This document shows positions 20,067-33,286 of a stretch of DNA of 64,000 nt, piece after piece. The DNA is from Piromyces finnis. Taxonomy: Eukaryota > Neocallimastigomycota > Neocallimastigomycetes > Neocallimastigales > Neocallimastigaceae. Position 1 is the stretch's first letter, and every line of letters begins with the position of its first letter. The position numbers were made by a program, and so were the translations under genes. Below the pieces are notes generated by a model. The model saw only the letters and a program-made list of their open reading frames with translations. It searched no databases and was not told the DNA's origin. Location of the stretch: contig MCFH01000049.1 in the NCBI GenBank assembly GCA_002104945.1, positions 186,001 to 250,000 of the forward strand, read 5' to 3'.

Positions 20067-22329
20067 TCATTGTGAAGTACTACTTGTGAAAGTACCATTA
20101 TTTAGAGTATTACTATTTTTACTATTTATTGATAGTCTATTTGATTCATTTTCTTTCCTTTTCTTATGTATTTTTTTTAAATTTCTGAATGCTGTTAGTA
20201 TTAATACAAATAATATAATGGCGATTACTATGATGACTATGTATAATATGCTAAATTTCTTCATTGACGGATTACCCATAACATTTCTTTTGAATAAAAA
20301 TATAAATTAATTTTTTATATGATTAATGAATACATTATATACATTATATATAAAAATAATTACATTGTTATATTTAATTTCTTGACTTCTTTTGGTATAG
20401 AACCACTTAATTTATTATTATTTAATAATCTTTTTTTTTTTTTTTTGAAGAAATAGGATAATTAGTAAAAAAGAAAATAAAATTACTTTATTATAATCAA
20501 TAATAGAATGATAAAAGCTAATTACAATGATTTTAAATTTGATAATTTTCCAAGTTCAGGCGGTATAGAGCCAGTTAATTCGTTTCTAGATAAATTTCTA
20601 TTTATGTAAAATGATTAAATAACAATAAAGATGATTCCAATAATAATATTTATTAAAATTAGATTTTTATATATAAAATATATAAGATTTTTATTTACAA
20701 TGTTTCTAATTTAGATAGATTTCCTAGTTCAGGTGGTATAAATTCACTAAATTTATTATCTGACATGTTTCTATTTCATTAATTCATATAGGAAAAAGAA
20801 TTCTTTAATAACCAATATCATTTCAGAGTTTATTATAATATTTAATACAATAGTTTTAAAGTTAAAAATTACAATGTTATTAGTTTCGTAAAATTCCCAA
20901 ATCCAGGTGGTATAGAGCCAGTTAATTCATTTCTTGATAAATCTCTATTTATAAAAAATATTTAATAATATTAAAATGATAATAATCAATAATCAATAAT
21001 CAATAATCAATAATCAATAATCAATAATCAATAATCAATAATCAATAATCAATAATCAATAATCAATAATTAATAATGAAATATTTAAGTAATAATTACA
21101 ATTCTTCCAAATTTAAAAGTTTTCCAAATTCAAAAGGTATTACATCACTTAATTTATTTTGATTTAACATTCTTTCAAATAGAAATAATAAATTAATAAT
21201 AAATATTATACATATATATTATAAACTGATATTTTAATTAATTACAAATGTTTTAATTTTGTTAAATTTCCTAACGAAGAAGGAATTGAACCTGTTATTT
21301 GACAATTAAATAATTCTCTTTTTTTTTTTTTTTTTTTTTTATAATTAAAATAAAAACTTATTAATAAAACAATACATTGACTATTCTTTAAATTAATATA
21401 TGATATTTAATAAAAATTATACAATTCTTCTAATTTAGACAAATTTCCAAGTTCAGGTGGTATTGGATCAGAAATAATACCATTTTGTATTTTTCTATTT
21501 CGTAATAACAAAAAAGAATGGGTTTAAATATGTATAATAAAATTTATTATTAATAAAAATAAAAAATATTTTATTAATTACAACTGTACTAAATTTGATA
21601 ATTTCCCAAGTTCAGGCGGTATAGATCCTTTTATATTATTTCCATTTAAATATCTTTTTTTTTTTTTTTATCAAAATAAATAAATGATAATAAAAACAAT
21701 AATAAAAACAAAAAATAATTAATACAATAATATTTAAAATAATAAAATGGTATATAATAGTTACAAGTATTCTAAATTTGTTAAATTTCCGAGTTCCGGT
21801 AGTATATAACTATTTAAATGGCATAATTAAAACTTTTATTAATATATACGATAATAGTAATAATGATAATAATAATTCATTACAAATATTTTGAGCTAAT
21901 TATATTTCCCAGTTCATTAGAGTCAGAAAGTATTAATTTATCTGTAGTTAATTGACTTTTTTTTTTTTTTTTAAAAAAATTGTAATATATTTAATTTAAT
22001 AATGTGGTAAATGAAATATCTTATAATTTATTTCAATTATGTTTCTTAACTACACAATTCTAGAATATAACTTGACAATTTTATATGATATCTACTCTAG
22101 ACTAATAAAATCTCTGAAATTGAATTAAGAACTAGTTTATATTTTTATTTAAAATCTTTTATTATTACATTTTAGAGACATGACCATTTGTACATGTAAT
22201 TCCTTTTTCTGAACAACAATCATCTGATTGCTTTTTACCTAATAATTTATTTATTACATCACAATCATTTTGGGCACAAGTAAATCTTAGTATGGTAATG
22301 ATATTAATTAATAAAATTAATATATTCAT
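20067..22329 (-). CDS. LRR receptor-like membrane protein 1 (355 aa, 12 exons)
   Basis: Exons: 22169-22329, 21884-21955, 21765-21809, 21582-21653, 21423-21494, 21246-21317, 21100-21171, 20873-20944, 20699-20770, 20526-20597, 20364-20429, 20067-20286; every junction is GT-AG, phase 2, and every exon reads through. Exon 1 gives a signal peptide (MNILILLINI...CAQ) and an LRR cap ('DDCCSEKGITC.NGHVSK'). Ten LRR exons follow, most 'LTGSIPPELGNLSKLKTL'-like, with one 'GSIPSSLGNLTKLKHL' repeat (21246-21317) and a 45-nt partial repeat. The last exon has one membrane helix and a Lys/Asn/Ser-rich cytoplasmic tail unlike those of its neighbours (no SFGSENHP or VNTFAD motif). Plant-type LRR ectodomains bind peptides or glycans; the ligand here is unknown and there is no kinase. 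Confidence 0.8.
20975..21075. repeat. (CAATAAT)n heptamer repeat within an intron of LRR gene 1
   Basis: About 12 tandem copies between the exons 20873-20944 and 21100-21171. They lengthen an otherwise typical ~100-nt intron. Confidence 0.9.
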
Positions 22330-22567
22330 TATTAAGTATTATTAATATTTATATAAAATAAAAGTGGAGGAATATTTATTTTAACATTTAATAGTTGTAA
22401 ATAAAAAATTTGGAAAAATAAAAAGTATGAAAGAACTCTTAAAGTTTAACCATTAAAATACTTTTTTTTTTTTTTTATAATTAAGATTAGAAAGAAAAAA
22501 GTTTAAATACTTTTATAAGACTTTAGTATTGAACGTTATTTATTATATTTTTTATTTATTACTTTTC

Positions 22568-22598
<31 letters not shown>

Positions 22599-23036
22599 TT
22601 TTAAAGTGAAAAAAAAAAACTTAAATTTTTATGGACAGTTTCAATAAAGATCATTACCATGGAAATATTAAAGTATTAATGTAGAAATACCAAAAGTTAA
22701 CCTGGGAGAAGTTAAAAAAAAAAAAGAAAACCAAAACAAAATCATTTTTTTATTAATAAAAAAAATTAATAATTTAAAATGAATACTTTTTTTTAAATAG
22801 ACTTGTAGACTTTATTTATCATATTCAATATTTACTTTTTGTATTTTATAGTTAGTTTACATTAATAGCATTTATATATAAATCATTGATAGAAATAAAT
22901 AATTTATAAAAGTATTTTAATTTTATGAATATTAATGTATTAATAGCATTAGTTGTAAATAAATTATTCAGATAATTAATTTATTATTATTATTATTATT
23001 ATTATGAATATTATTATGAATGATGTAATTAAGGAA
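22330..23036. other. Intergenic spacer
   Basis: A/T-rich sequence with long T- and A-runs (22464-22475, 22576-22594); presumably the promoter of LRR gene 1 and the 3' flank of LRR gene 2. Nothing else seen. Confidence 0.4.
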
Positions 23037-25762
23037 TCAACTTTCACTAATGACAGATTCTTCAACATCAGCAAAAGTATTGACAAAAGCATGTCTTACA
23101 GAAACGGATACTTCATGATTATTGTTTATATACTTTTTTCCTTTTTTGTTTTTCCGGAATATTTTTATATATATTATTAATAGAGTTAACACTACAAATA
23201 TTATACTAATGATCAATAGAGTAATTAATAAGTTGTTATTATCCACGTTTAGTAATGGATTATTGGAAATAAACCTATCGAATAAAATAAAATTAATAAA
23301 ATAAATTATTATTAAAATATTGTTAACATATGAATAATAATGAATATTTAAAAATGTATTTCAACTATACTTGATAAATAATATTTATAAAATTATATGT
23401 AAATAGATAAGTATTATAAAGTTATATATAAAAAAGAAAATTTTAATACAATTTTATATTTAGATTCTTTATTTCTTTTGGAATAGAACCGCTTAAATTG
23501 TTGTTTGATAAAGAACTATTTTGAAATAAGAAATAAGATGTGTTAATATTTAAATAATCTATGATATATAACATATATAACATATATATATCTGTAAATT
23601 ATATGCAATTATAGATAAAAGTATGAATTAATATAAATATTGAAAAATTCATTACAGAGTTTTTAATTTGGATAGATTCCCAAGTTCAGGTGGTATTGAA
23701 CCCGTTAAATTATTATTATTTAAATATCTACAAGATGTAATGTGTAATATATTTTTAAAAAATAAAATTAAAAATTAGATAAATCGTAGTAATTATATAA
23801 TTATATATTTTGAAATAATATTTAAAAATAAATTCAATATATTGCTTATATACATTTTTTTTAAGTTAGACAAATTTCCAAGTTTAGATGGTATAGAATC
23901 AGTTAAAGTATTATTAGATAAATGTCTAGTATAAATAAAATGAAATATTTATGGTATTTTTAGTATTTATATAATAATTATTATAATATTATTTTACAGT
24001 TAGAGAAGGAACAAAATTAATTATTAATATTCATTACAAATATTCTAAATTAGATAAATTCCCAAGCTCAGGAGGTATGGAACCAGTTAGTTTATTATTA
24101 GATAAATCACTATTTTTTCAAAAAAAAAAACAGTAATGATATAAATGATAAAAGTTATTATGGATAACATATAATTTTTCATTATAATCATTAATAAATA
24201 GATTATTACAGAGTATTTAAATTTGATAATTTTCCAAATTCAGGTGGTATTGAACCCGTTAATTTATTATCTAATAATTTTCTATTTATATGCAAGATAA
24301 AATCCTTAATATTAATACTATACTACTACCATTACTATTATTAATAATAATGATGATAAAAATTCATATTTATGAAAATATATAATCTTTAAGTAATTAC
24401 AATATTTCTAGATTTGATAAATTCCCAAGTTCAGGTGGAATGAAACCGGTTAACGTATTAAGATTTAAATGTCTTTTTCAAATATAAATAATTAATATAA
24501 ATAATTAATATAAATAATTAGTTATTTAATATTGTTTATTACAAGATATTTTTAATTTTAATATTTATTATTTAAAAATAATTACAATGTCGTTAATTTT
24601 GAAAGATTTCCAAAAGAAGAAGGAATAGATCCTGAAAAATTACAATGACCTAAATGTCTTTTTTTTTTTTTTTTTTAAATAGAATAAAAAATAATTAAAT
24701 ATCAATAAAATAAATTTCATAATATTAACATTTGAAATTTAAATAGTATTTTAGGTTATTACAGCATTTCCAAATTAGATAATTTTCCAAGTTCAGATGG
24801 AATAGCACCCTTTAGATTTTTTCCATTCAATTTTCTATTTCGAAAAAATAAATAAAAAAAGAATTATAATAAATATAGAAAATAACTTTTATCTTTTCAT
24901 TAATATGATTAATTATAATAATTACAAATATTTTAAATTAGATAAATTTCCAAGTTCAGGCGGAATAGAACCAACTAAATTATTTCCAGTTATTTCTCTA
25001 TTTTAAAAATAAAATTAGCAATGATAATAATAAATTTAATGATTTTTTTTTAATAATTGTATTTATTATTGTTTTTACATATGTTCTAAATATGTTAAAT
25101 TCTCAAGTTCAGGTATTAAATAACTATTTAAAAATATATAATATAATTAGAATATTTATTATTTGATATAATAGATAATAGTAATTATAATGAAGTAGTA
25201 TTAAAGTATATTTGATTTTTACATATCTTTTGCTTTGACTATTTCTTCTGGATCATTAGTAATTCTATTATCTGTATAATAAATTCTTTTTTAATAAATG
25301 TTAGTAATAAATATTTAATTTATCTATAATATATATTATTTTGTTTTGGTATTTAAAATACAAAATTATAACAATTTTATATAGAAAATTTTCAATTTAA
25401 TTCTTAGAATTAATATGAACTTTTATTATCATTCTTTTTATGTTATTTTATTAATTCTTATGAAAAAACATATGTATATATCATTTAATTCAGAAATTTA
25501 TTTTGGTTATAATACACCAATATAATGATAACATGTATTTCTTAATGAAAAATTATATAACAAATTTTATAGTTCCAATTCATTACATTTTAATAATATG
25601 ACCATTCATACACACAACTCCCAATATTGAACAACAATCACTTGATAAATTTTCATTTAAAAATTTATTTACTATTCTACATTCTTCTATTATATTGTTT
25701 TGGGCAGAAATAATAGTTATTATTATTATAAGAATATCAATTAATAAAATAAATAAATTCAT
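23037..25762 (-). CDS. LRR receptor-like membrane protein 2 (387 aa, 13 exons)
   Basis: Exons: 25587-25762, 25223-25285, 25079-25123, 24926-24997, 24763-24834, 24586-24657, 24401-24472, 24210-24281, 24038-24109, 23854-23925, 23656-23727, 23450-23515, 23037-23274. I chose the ATG at 25762 because the sequence after it looks like the signal peptides of the paralogues; an upstream in-frame ATG at 25810 adds 16 basic/aromatic residues. Exon 1 carries the cap 'SSDCCSILGVVC.NGHI'. Ten full-size or last LRR exons plus one 45-nt and one 63-nt exon follow; the 'GSIPSSFG' repeat is at 24586-24657. The final exon starts 'SNNPLL', has one membrane helix, a KNKKGKK stop-transfer and a tail with 'RHAFVNTFADVEES'. 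That tail motif is shared with LRR genes 3 and 14. All exons are open. Confidence 0.8.
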
Positions 25763-26628
25763 TTTTTTTAAATTTTTAAATAATATAAATCGAAAAAATT
25801 TTATTTTCATTAAGCAATTTTGTATATTTAATATTATATTAAAAATATCAAAAATTTAAAAAACTTATATAAACTTTATCTTTACTATATTTATAAATTT
25901 TAAAAATATTTATTTTAAAAAGTAAAATTTTTATATAGAAAATTTAAAATTATGAATATTAATGAAATAGAACTATTTAATCTAAAATAAATAAAAATCT
26001 CCAATTATAAAATATTTCATTGATAAGTATAATGCTTAGCTCAATTAATAAGGATAGATGAATTAATATATATCCTAGATTTTTGGCGATTTATCTTAAT
26101 ATTACTTTTTATTGTTGACTATTAAGTGTGTAATAACAATAATAAGTTTTCTTATATAAAATAATATTTAATATTACAGGATAATTACTATAAAAACTTT
26201 CTTTACAAAGCATTTTATTATTTTTATATTTTTTTAATATTAATTATTCTTTATAAATTTAAATAACTTTCAATTGAAATTTATGAACTTATTGTGAAAC
26301 TATTACATTTTTAAATATATGTAAAATTTGATACTTTTATAGTATTTTATTGAATTTATAGTACTTTATATTTATAATAGAATAGTAAACCGAGAGAACA
26401 TATTTTTATTGTTATTATTATATTAATGCTATTTCATTTAATTTTGTTTTTCGAATTTTTAATATATGATTAAACGCATTTATGTTAAAAAAAACTAGTA
26501 TTAACATTAAATATTTTGAGAATATTATTTTGTGTTAAGGGCATTAATTGTTAATAATAATATTTCTAGTTTCTAGTTGTAAAGAATGTAATTCTCTTTT
26601 TATTTTATTATGGATATTGTATTCTATT
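25763..26628. other. Intergenic spacer
   Basis: A/T-rich, no LRR relic or other gene recognised. Confidence 0.4.
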
Positions 26629-28982
26629 TTATGGTATTTCACATCCACTAATCATCGAATCATCTGCAAAAGTATTTACATAAGCTTGTTTTGTTGAAAT
26701 ATGATTGTTATAATATGTATTTTTTCCCCCTTTTTTGTTTTTCCTGAATATTTTTAAATATATTATTGAAAATAATATAATAGCAAACGATATACTAACC
26801 ATTAATATTATAATTAATGCAGTATAACTATTTTCAGTATCCAATAATGGATTGTTTGATGTATATCTATTAATAAAATAAAATACAATATATAATAATT
26901 AAAAACGAAAGAATTTTAATTATATTACATAAACTTTTTATATATAAAAAATAATGTAATTACAAATTTATTTTTAATTTCTTTATATCTTTTGGAATTG
27001 AACCACTTAAATTGTTGTTAGATAAAGATCTATTTTAAATAGAAAATAAAATAAAAAAAAGTATGAGAATTAAATAATTAATATATTTCACTATTATTGA
27101 TATTATTGATAATATATAAATAATAACTAATTACAAAGTTTCTAATTTTGACAAATTTCCAAGTTCAGGTGGTATAGGACCAGTTAAATTATTATAAGAT
27201 AAATATCTATTCCCAAATTAAAATATTTTTTTAATAATTATTATAATAATTCCATATTTGTGTTATATTTTTATTAAATTAAATCATATAAAAGATAATT
27301 ACAATGATTTTAAATTTGTTAATTTTCCAAATTCAGGCAATATAGGTCCTGTTAGTGTATTGTTAGATAAATTTCTAATTTAATTAAAATAAAAACTTAA
27401 TAATAAATATAATTAAATCTACACAATAAATATATTATATAAAAAAAGATTACATATATTCTAAGTTTGATAAATTCCCAATACTTGAAGGTATATCATC
27501 ACTTATATTATTTTTATTTAATTGTCTATTTTAGATAAATATAGAAAATTTTTAATAAAAAAAATATTATATATATTTTATTATAATTAACATTTAGTAT
27601 TATAAATTTAATTACAAATTTTTTAAATTTGATAAGTTTCCAAGCTCTACCGGTATAGAACCATTTAATTTATTATTTAATAAGTTTCTTTTTAATGTAA
27701 AAATAATATATATTTAATAATATAAATAAAAAAATATTTAATAGCAGAATGTTTAAAATAATTTAAAATAGTTACAGTAACTCCAAATTAGATAATTTTC
27801 CAAGTTCAGATGGTATAAAATTGCTTAAATTGTTTCCATATAAATAACTATTTTAAATAACGAATTAATTTAAAAATTTAAAAATATGTTTAAGAATTAT
27901 ATGTAAATTACAGATTTTTTAAATTTGACAGATTTCCTAGAGAAGAAGGAATAGAACCAATAATATTACTACTATTTATATTTCTTATATATACATGAAT
28001 AATAATATTATTAATATGTGATATTTTAAATTTAAAATTATATTATACGAATTACAATTCATTTAATTTTGATAAATTTCCAAGTTCAAATGGTAAAACA
28101 CTACTTAAATGCTTTCCTTGTATAAACCTATTATAAATAATAAATTATTTATTTATACTACTATTACTACTATTACTACTACTAAAAATAATAATAATTA
28201 CAAATAATTTAAGTTTGTTAAATTTCCAATTTCAGGAGGTATATGACCAATTAACCCATTTCCACTTATATACCTATTACATGATATTAAATGATTATTT
28301 TTTATATTCTTATATATAAATGAATAATAATATATTTTTTTTATTACATAAAATTTAGATAAGTTATATTCCCGATTTCAGGTGGTATAGAGGCATAATA
28401 ATTTTCAATAATTAATTGTCTATTTTAATAAAATAATATAATATTAATAATGAACATATAAAGTAATATATACATGATTGTAAAATGATTATTTTAATTT
28501 TATTATAATATTATTAAGATATAAAACCATTATAATTATTATTTAAATTTATAATTCATATTATAATATGTATTTTATAGTATGAAAACATAAAATATTC
28601 ATAAGAAGTACAAACATAAGTGTTTTTATAATTGAAAACTTTTATTTTTTTTTAAGTTTATAAAAATATAACTATCCATTTATTGAATATAATTTATTAT
28701 CTGTATCCTTATCCTTATATATTTAAACCTTTAGAACTTTTTTATAAATATTATAAAAGCTTTATATTAATAAAATAAATAATTATCGATTCATTACAAT
28801 TTAATGATATGGCCATCACTTGAGCATACAATACCACTTTCTAAACAGCAATTGTTTGATTGAATATTTAATAATTTATTTACTATATCACACTCATTTT
28901 TGATATTATTTTGTGCAGAAATGAATTTTAAAATAAATATAGAATTAATGTGAAAAAAGAGTATTTTCATTTTCATTTTCAT
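26629..28982 (-). CDS. LRR receptor-like membrane protein 3 (378 aa, 12 exons)
   Basis: Exons: 28798-28982, 28348-28419, 28202-28273, 28056-28127, 27912-27983, 27776-27847, 27616-27687, 27454-27525, 27303-27374, 27135-27206, 26964-27029, 26629-26866, all read through. Start choice is ambiguous (MKMKMK; ATGs at 28982, 28976, 28970). Exon 1 has the signal peptide ending 'ISAQ' and the cap 'NNCCLESGIVC..DGHI'. Nine 72-nt LRR exons and a 66-nt last LRR follow, with the 'GSIPSSLG' repeat at 27912-27983. The last exon has 'SNNPLL', a 23-residue helix, the basic 'KIFRKNKKG' stop-transfer, and a tail with 'KQAYVNTFADDSMIS'. Tail and stop-transfer closely match LRR gene 2, so these two are a subgroup. 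No kinase or other enzymatic domain. Confidence 0.8.
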
Positions 28983-29548
28983 TTATTATTATTATTATTA
29001 TAGTATTAATAAGATATTTTTTTAAAGATAAAAAAAAATTAAATAAATTTTAAAATTATACATGTTTTTTTAAAAGCACTTTAAAAAGTTTAATTAATCA
29101 AATAATTTTAAATGTGAAAAATAATGTTATGAATGAATATTAAATAAAATCAAAATATTTTAGAAAACGTATAAAACTAAAAAGTAACTAAATCCAAATA
29201 ATAATTCATAATATTTAATATGTCTATTTTTTAAAAAAATAATAATAATAAAAAAAAAAAAAAAAAAAAAAAAATCAACAAAAGAATTAATAATATTATA
29301 TATTAATATTACATAAATTAATATAATATTTAAAGTTCTAAAAATTTTAAGGAATAATTATTTATTTGCTATGAATATGAAAATAATAAAATCAAAGAAA
29401 AAAAAAACAATATTAATAATTAATCTTTTAAACTATTTATAATATGATATTTTAATTATTGACTATATATATATTTATTCTTGCTTTTTGGGCTTATAGT
29501 AGTGTAGGAAATAATTATAAATAAAAATATTATATGTGTTTTATTATT
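28983..29548. other. Intergenic spacer
   Basis: A/T-rich, including a ~24-nt A-run near 29250-29273. No gene seen. Confidence 0.4.
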
Positions 29549-30118
29549 TTAGTAATACTAATAGGAGGATGCTTTTTTTGAGCTACAAGATATCATATTA
29601 CATTCTTATTCTTTTTTCAATTTCCTCGTTAATAATTTTCTTTTTATGTACTAACATATAGATAAAATTATAATATATACTCCTAAAATTGAATAATTAT
29701 TAATAACTTGGTATTATTTTAAATAGTGAGATAATAAATCTTTTTATATTTAATTTAAAAATAAAAGGCAATGATTTTTTTATATACAAAATAAAAATTC
29801 TTATTTACACTTGAATTCATTATATTTAAAGAAATTAGCAAAAAAAAGTAATTACAACTCTTTTTAAATATAAAAATAAAAATTTTAATGATGAATAAAC
29901 TATATAAACACATATTTTCTTCACAATGTATAATATTTATAGTATTTTTGATTTAATTCTGGTAACTTTCTAAGTTCGGGTGGGGTATAAGTCTAATTAA
30001 TTTATTTCAAAATAAATTAAACAATTTAATTATTAATATTAATAAGATATTTACTATATTTTTCTAATATAGATAAATCTCAAAGTTCAAGGAAAATAGA
30101 ACTTACTAAATAACTTTA
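29549..30118 (-). pseudogene. LRR receptor-like gene relic (4)
   Basis: The reverse strand of 29549-29660 still aligns with the cytoplasmic tail of genes 5 and 6 (KKIINEEIEKR..., then decayed equivalents of SFGS and HPP) but has two in-frame stops. Decayed LRR exons remain at about 29938-30010 ('GGT/LGNL'-like with an extra base) and 30045-30118. There is no first exon, membrane helix or usable splice set. It is the degraded 3' part of another array member lying directly next to gene 5. Confidence 0.75.
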
Positions 30119-30452
30119 ATATCAAACTAAACATTAAAATATTAAAATGAATATAAATAATAAAAAAGAGTAATATTTTATACTACAATTTAAAATAAAA
30201 TTATTAAACTTTCATATTATAAATATAATAATTTTATTCATTAAGGAAAATTTATCTATATATAAATATTATTACACTATTTATAATAAATGTTAAACTA
30301 TAGGGAGGTTAATAAAGAAAAAAAAAAGAATTATAAATGAAATAATATTTTTAAGTTTATATTTTACTTTGAAAAATTTTATCAATACATTTATTTATAA
30401 AACTTAGTACAATAGTAATTTTAATTCTACAAAGTATTGATTTATGGATAAA

Positions 30453-32361
30453 TTAAGTAATACAAACAGGAGGATGATTTTTTGAACCAAAAGATATTTT
30501 ATTTTTATTTCTACTGGAAATTTCTTCTTCAACAATTTTCTTTTTTGTTTTTTTATATGCTATTGTTATTCCTGTAGCAAGGATTAAAAAAAGTGCAATA
30601 ATAATCAGAATACTTATTACTGAATTATTATTACTTTCTGTTTCTAATAATGGATTATTTGATATATATCTTTTTATTATAATAGGTATAAAATTTAAAA
30701 TAAAATTAATATTTAAATGCTTTTATTATTATATATTTACATAAATAAATGAAAAGTAAAAAAAAATTTACAGTTTCGTATTTAATTTCTTTATTTCTTT
30801 TGGAATTGAACCACTTAAATTATTTCTAGATAAATATCTATCATAAATATTAAATTAGGTGTTTTAATAATAAATTAATCATAAAACACATATTTTCTTT
30901 TTATTTTATAATATTTATGATAAATGCATAATTCATTACAAAGATTTTAATTTTGTTAACTTCCCAAGTTCAGGTGGTATAGATCCAGTTAAATTATTCC
31001 CGGACAAATCTCTATTTATTTAAAAATAAAATATTAAATTTTTAACATAATCATTATTTTCATGTAATAATAAATAATAATTATCATTGAAGTAATTATC
31101 ATTGAAGTAGATTTAATTACAATATTTCTAAATTAGATAAATTTCCAAGTTCAGGAGGAATAGTACCATTAAAGTTGTTTCCATTAATTTCTCTATTTCA
31201 TATATTTAAAACGAAAATGAAAAGTTTCAATTATAATATATTGTAAATTTGAAAAATAAAAATAGATTTTGAAATGTTAATTACAATATTTTTAAATTAG
31301 ATAAATTTCCAAGTTCAGGCGGTATATTACCACTAAAATTATTATCCTGAATTTTCCTATATATGATTAAGAAAATAATTTATATAATTAAATAAAATAA
31401 TTGTAATATATAATAAAATATAATATTTAAATACAGCGATTCCAGGTTTAATAAATTCCCAAGTTCAGGAGGTATAAACCCGCTTAACTTATTATTTGAT
31501 AATACTCTTTTAAGAGAAAATAATAAATTATAAATAATATATTTTTTAATAATAATTATGAACTAATTAATTATAATTAATTACAATTCTTTTAATTTTG
31601 TCAAATTCCATAATGAGGAAGGAATTGAACCTTTAAAAATATTATTTGGAAGACTCCTATTCCAATGTAAAATAAATATTAATATATATAAATTTTTTAA
31701 TAATATTTTATTTATTATTTACAAATTCTCTAATTTTGATAAATTTCCAAGTTCAGTTGGAATTGTTCCATTTATATATTTTCCTTGTATGAACCTAATT
31801 AAAGATATAAATTAAATATAATTTTTCTTCTATAATAAAATAATATATTAATATAATTACAGATAAACTAAACTTGTTAATTTCCCTAGTTCAGGTGGTA
31901 TAGGTCCAATTATGTTATCTCCATAAAAATATCTTTTTCAAGTAATATATGAATAATTAATACGATATAATGTCATATTTAAAAATAATATATTTAATTA
32001 CAAAAACTCTAGATTACTCAAATTTCCAAGTTCAAATGGTATAGAACCACAATAAGATTGACTTTGAAAATATATTTTTCTTATAAAGGTATTTTTTTAA
32101 ATAAAATTTGATAATTGTATATAATATTATTAAAATTTAAATTATATAGATAATATTAACTATTCTTTTTATTCATTACATTCTAGTTATATGACTATTT
32201 AAACATGTAATTTTTTCATTTCGACAACAATTATATGATGATTCCTTATTCAATAATTTATTTAAATAAATACATTCTTCACTTTCTTCACTAGTATTAT
32301 TTTGTGAATAAATATATTTTACTGAAATAAAGATAGTAACTAAAAAATAAAGTATATTCAT
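30453..32361 (-). CDS. LRR receptor-like membrane protein 5 (348 aa, 11 exons)
   Basis: Exons: 32180-32361, 32002-32079, 31861-31932, 31723-31794, 31585-31656, 31435-31506, 31285-31356, 31121-31192, 30940-31011, 30772-30837, 30453-30669; every exon is open. Exon 1 encodes 'MNILYFLVTIFISVKYIYSQ' and the cap 'SYNCCRNEKITC.NSHITR'. Nine LRR exons follow (the first 78 nt, the last 66 nt). The conserved Ser-Ser repeat (31585-31656) has 'PSSLW' where paralogues have 'PSSLG'. The last exon has 'SNNPLLETE', one helix, a Lys-rich stop-transfer and the tail 'KISFGSKNHPPVCIT'. The 3' half is almost identical in exons and introns to LRR gene 6, so one arose from the other recently. Confidence 0.8.
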
Positions 32362-33286
32362 TATTTATTTGGGGGTTTATAATTATAAAATTAATTATAA
32401 AATAAATCAAATTAAAAAAAAAAAAAACATAAAATTATTTTTATTATTATGTAAAAATTAAGACTTTTAAAGTTAATGAAACTCTTTTAAATATTCCTTT
32501 ATGTAGAATTGAAGAAAATAATAAAAGTATTAAATATAAAAAACAATAACAGTAAAAAGAAAATATAAAAATAAAATATAGTTATTATAAAGATATTTTT
32601 ATTAACATAATTATTATCATACATATTTATCATAACGAATAATTATCATTTCTATTTAAAAAATTGTAATAACTTTAAAAATTATAATACATTATACTTA
32701 CACTTAATATTACTTTGCAAAAAATATAAACCTTAATATAGAAATGTAATATGGAAAAAAAATATATATAAATAAAATAGCATTTTATAAATATTAATAT
32801 ATTTAAACTATTTTAATTTTTTTTTTTTAATTCTAAAATGCATTAAAAATAATTGTTTCTTCAAGAAAGAATTTAAATTAAAATAAAGAAAGAATCTATA
32901 ATTTTTAAATAAATATTTTAAAGGTACAAAAATATTCCTCTGATTTATCTTAATAATAATAGATAAATATTTATTTAAAAATATTGAAAAACTGTAAAAT
33001 TAAATATAAATTATAATAATAAACTACAAACTAGTACTTGAGTATATTATAAAAATTTATTTTATATTTTTAAATAATTTATAATAAATAATTTATCTAT
33101 ATATAAATATCATTATTCTATTTACAAAGTTAAACTATTAAGAAAATAAATAAATAATAAGAAAATATAAATGAAATAATATTTTTAAGTTTATATTTTA
33201 CTTTGAAAAATTTTATCAATACATTTATTTATAAAACTTAGTACAATAGTAATTTTATTTCTACAAAGTATTGATTTATGGATAAA
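32362..33286. other. Intergenic spacer
   Basis: A/T-rich. From about 33171 it is nearly identical to 30336 onwards, i.e. the 3' flank is part of the recent duplication. Confidence 0.5.
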
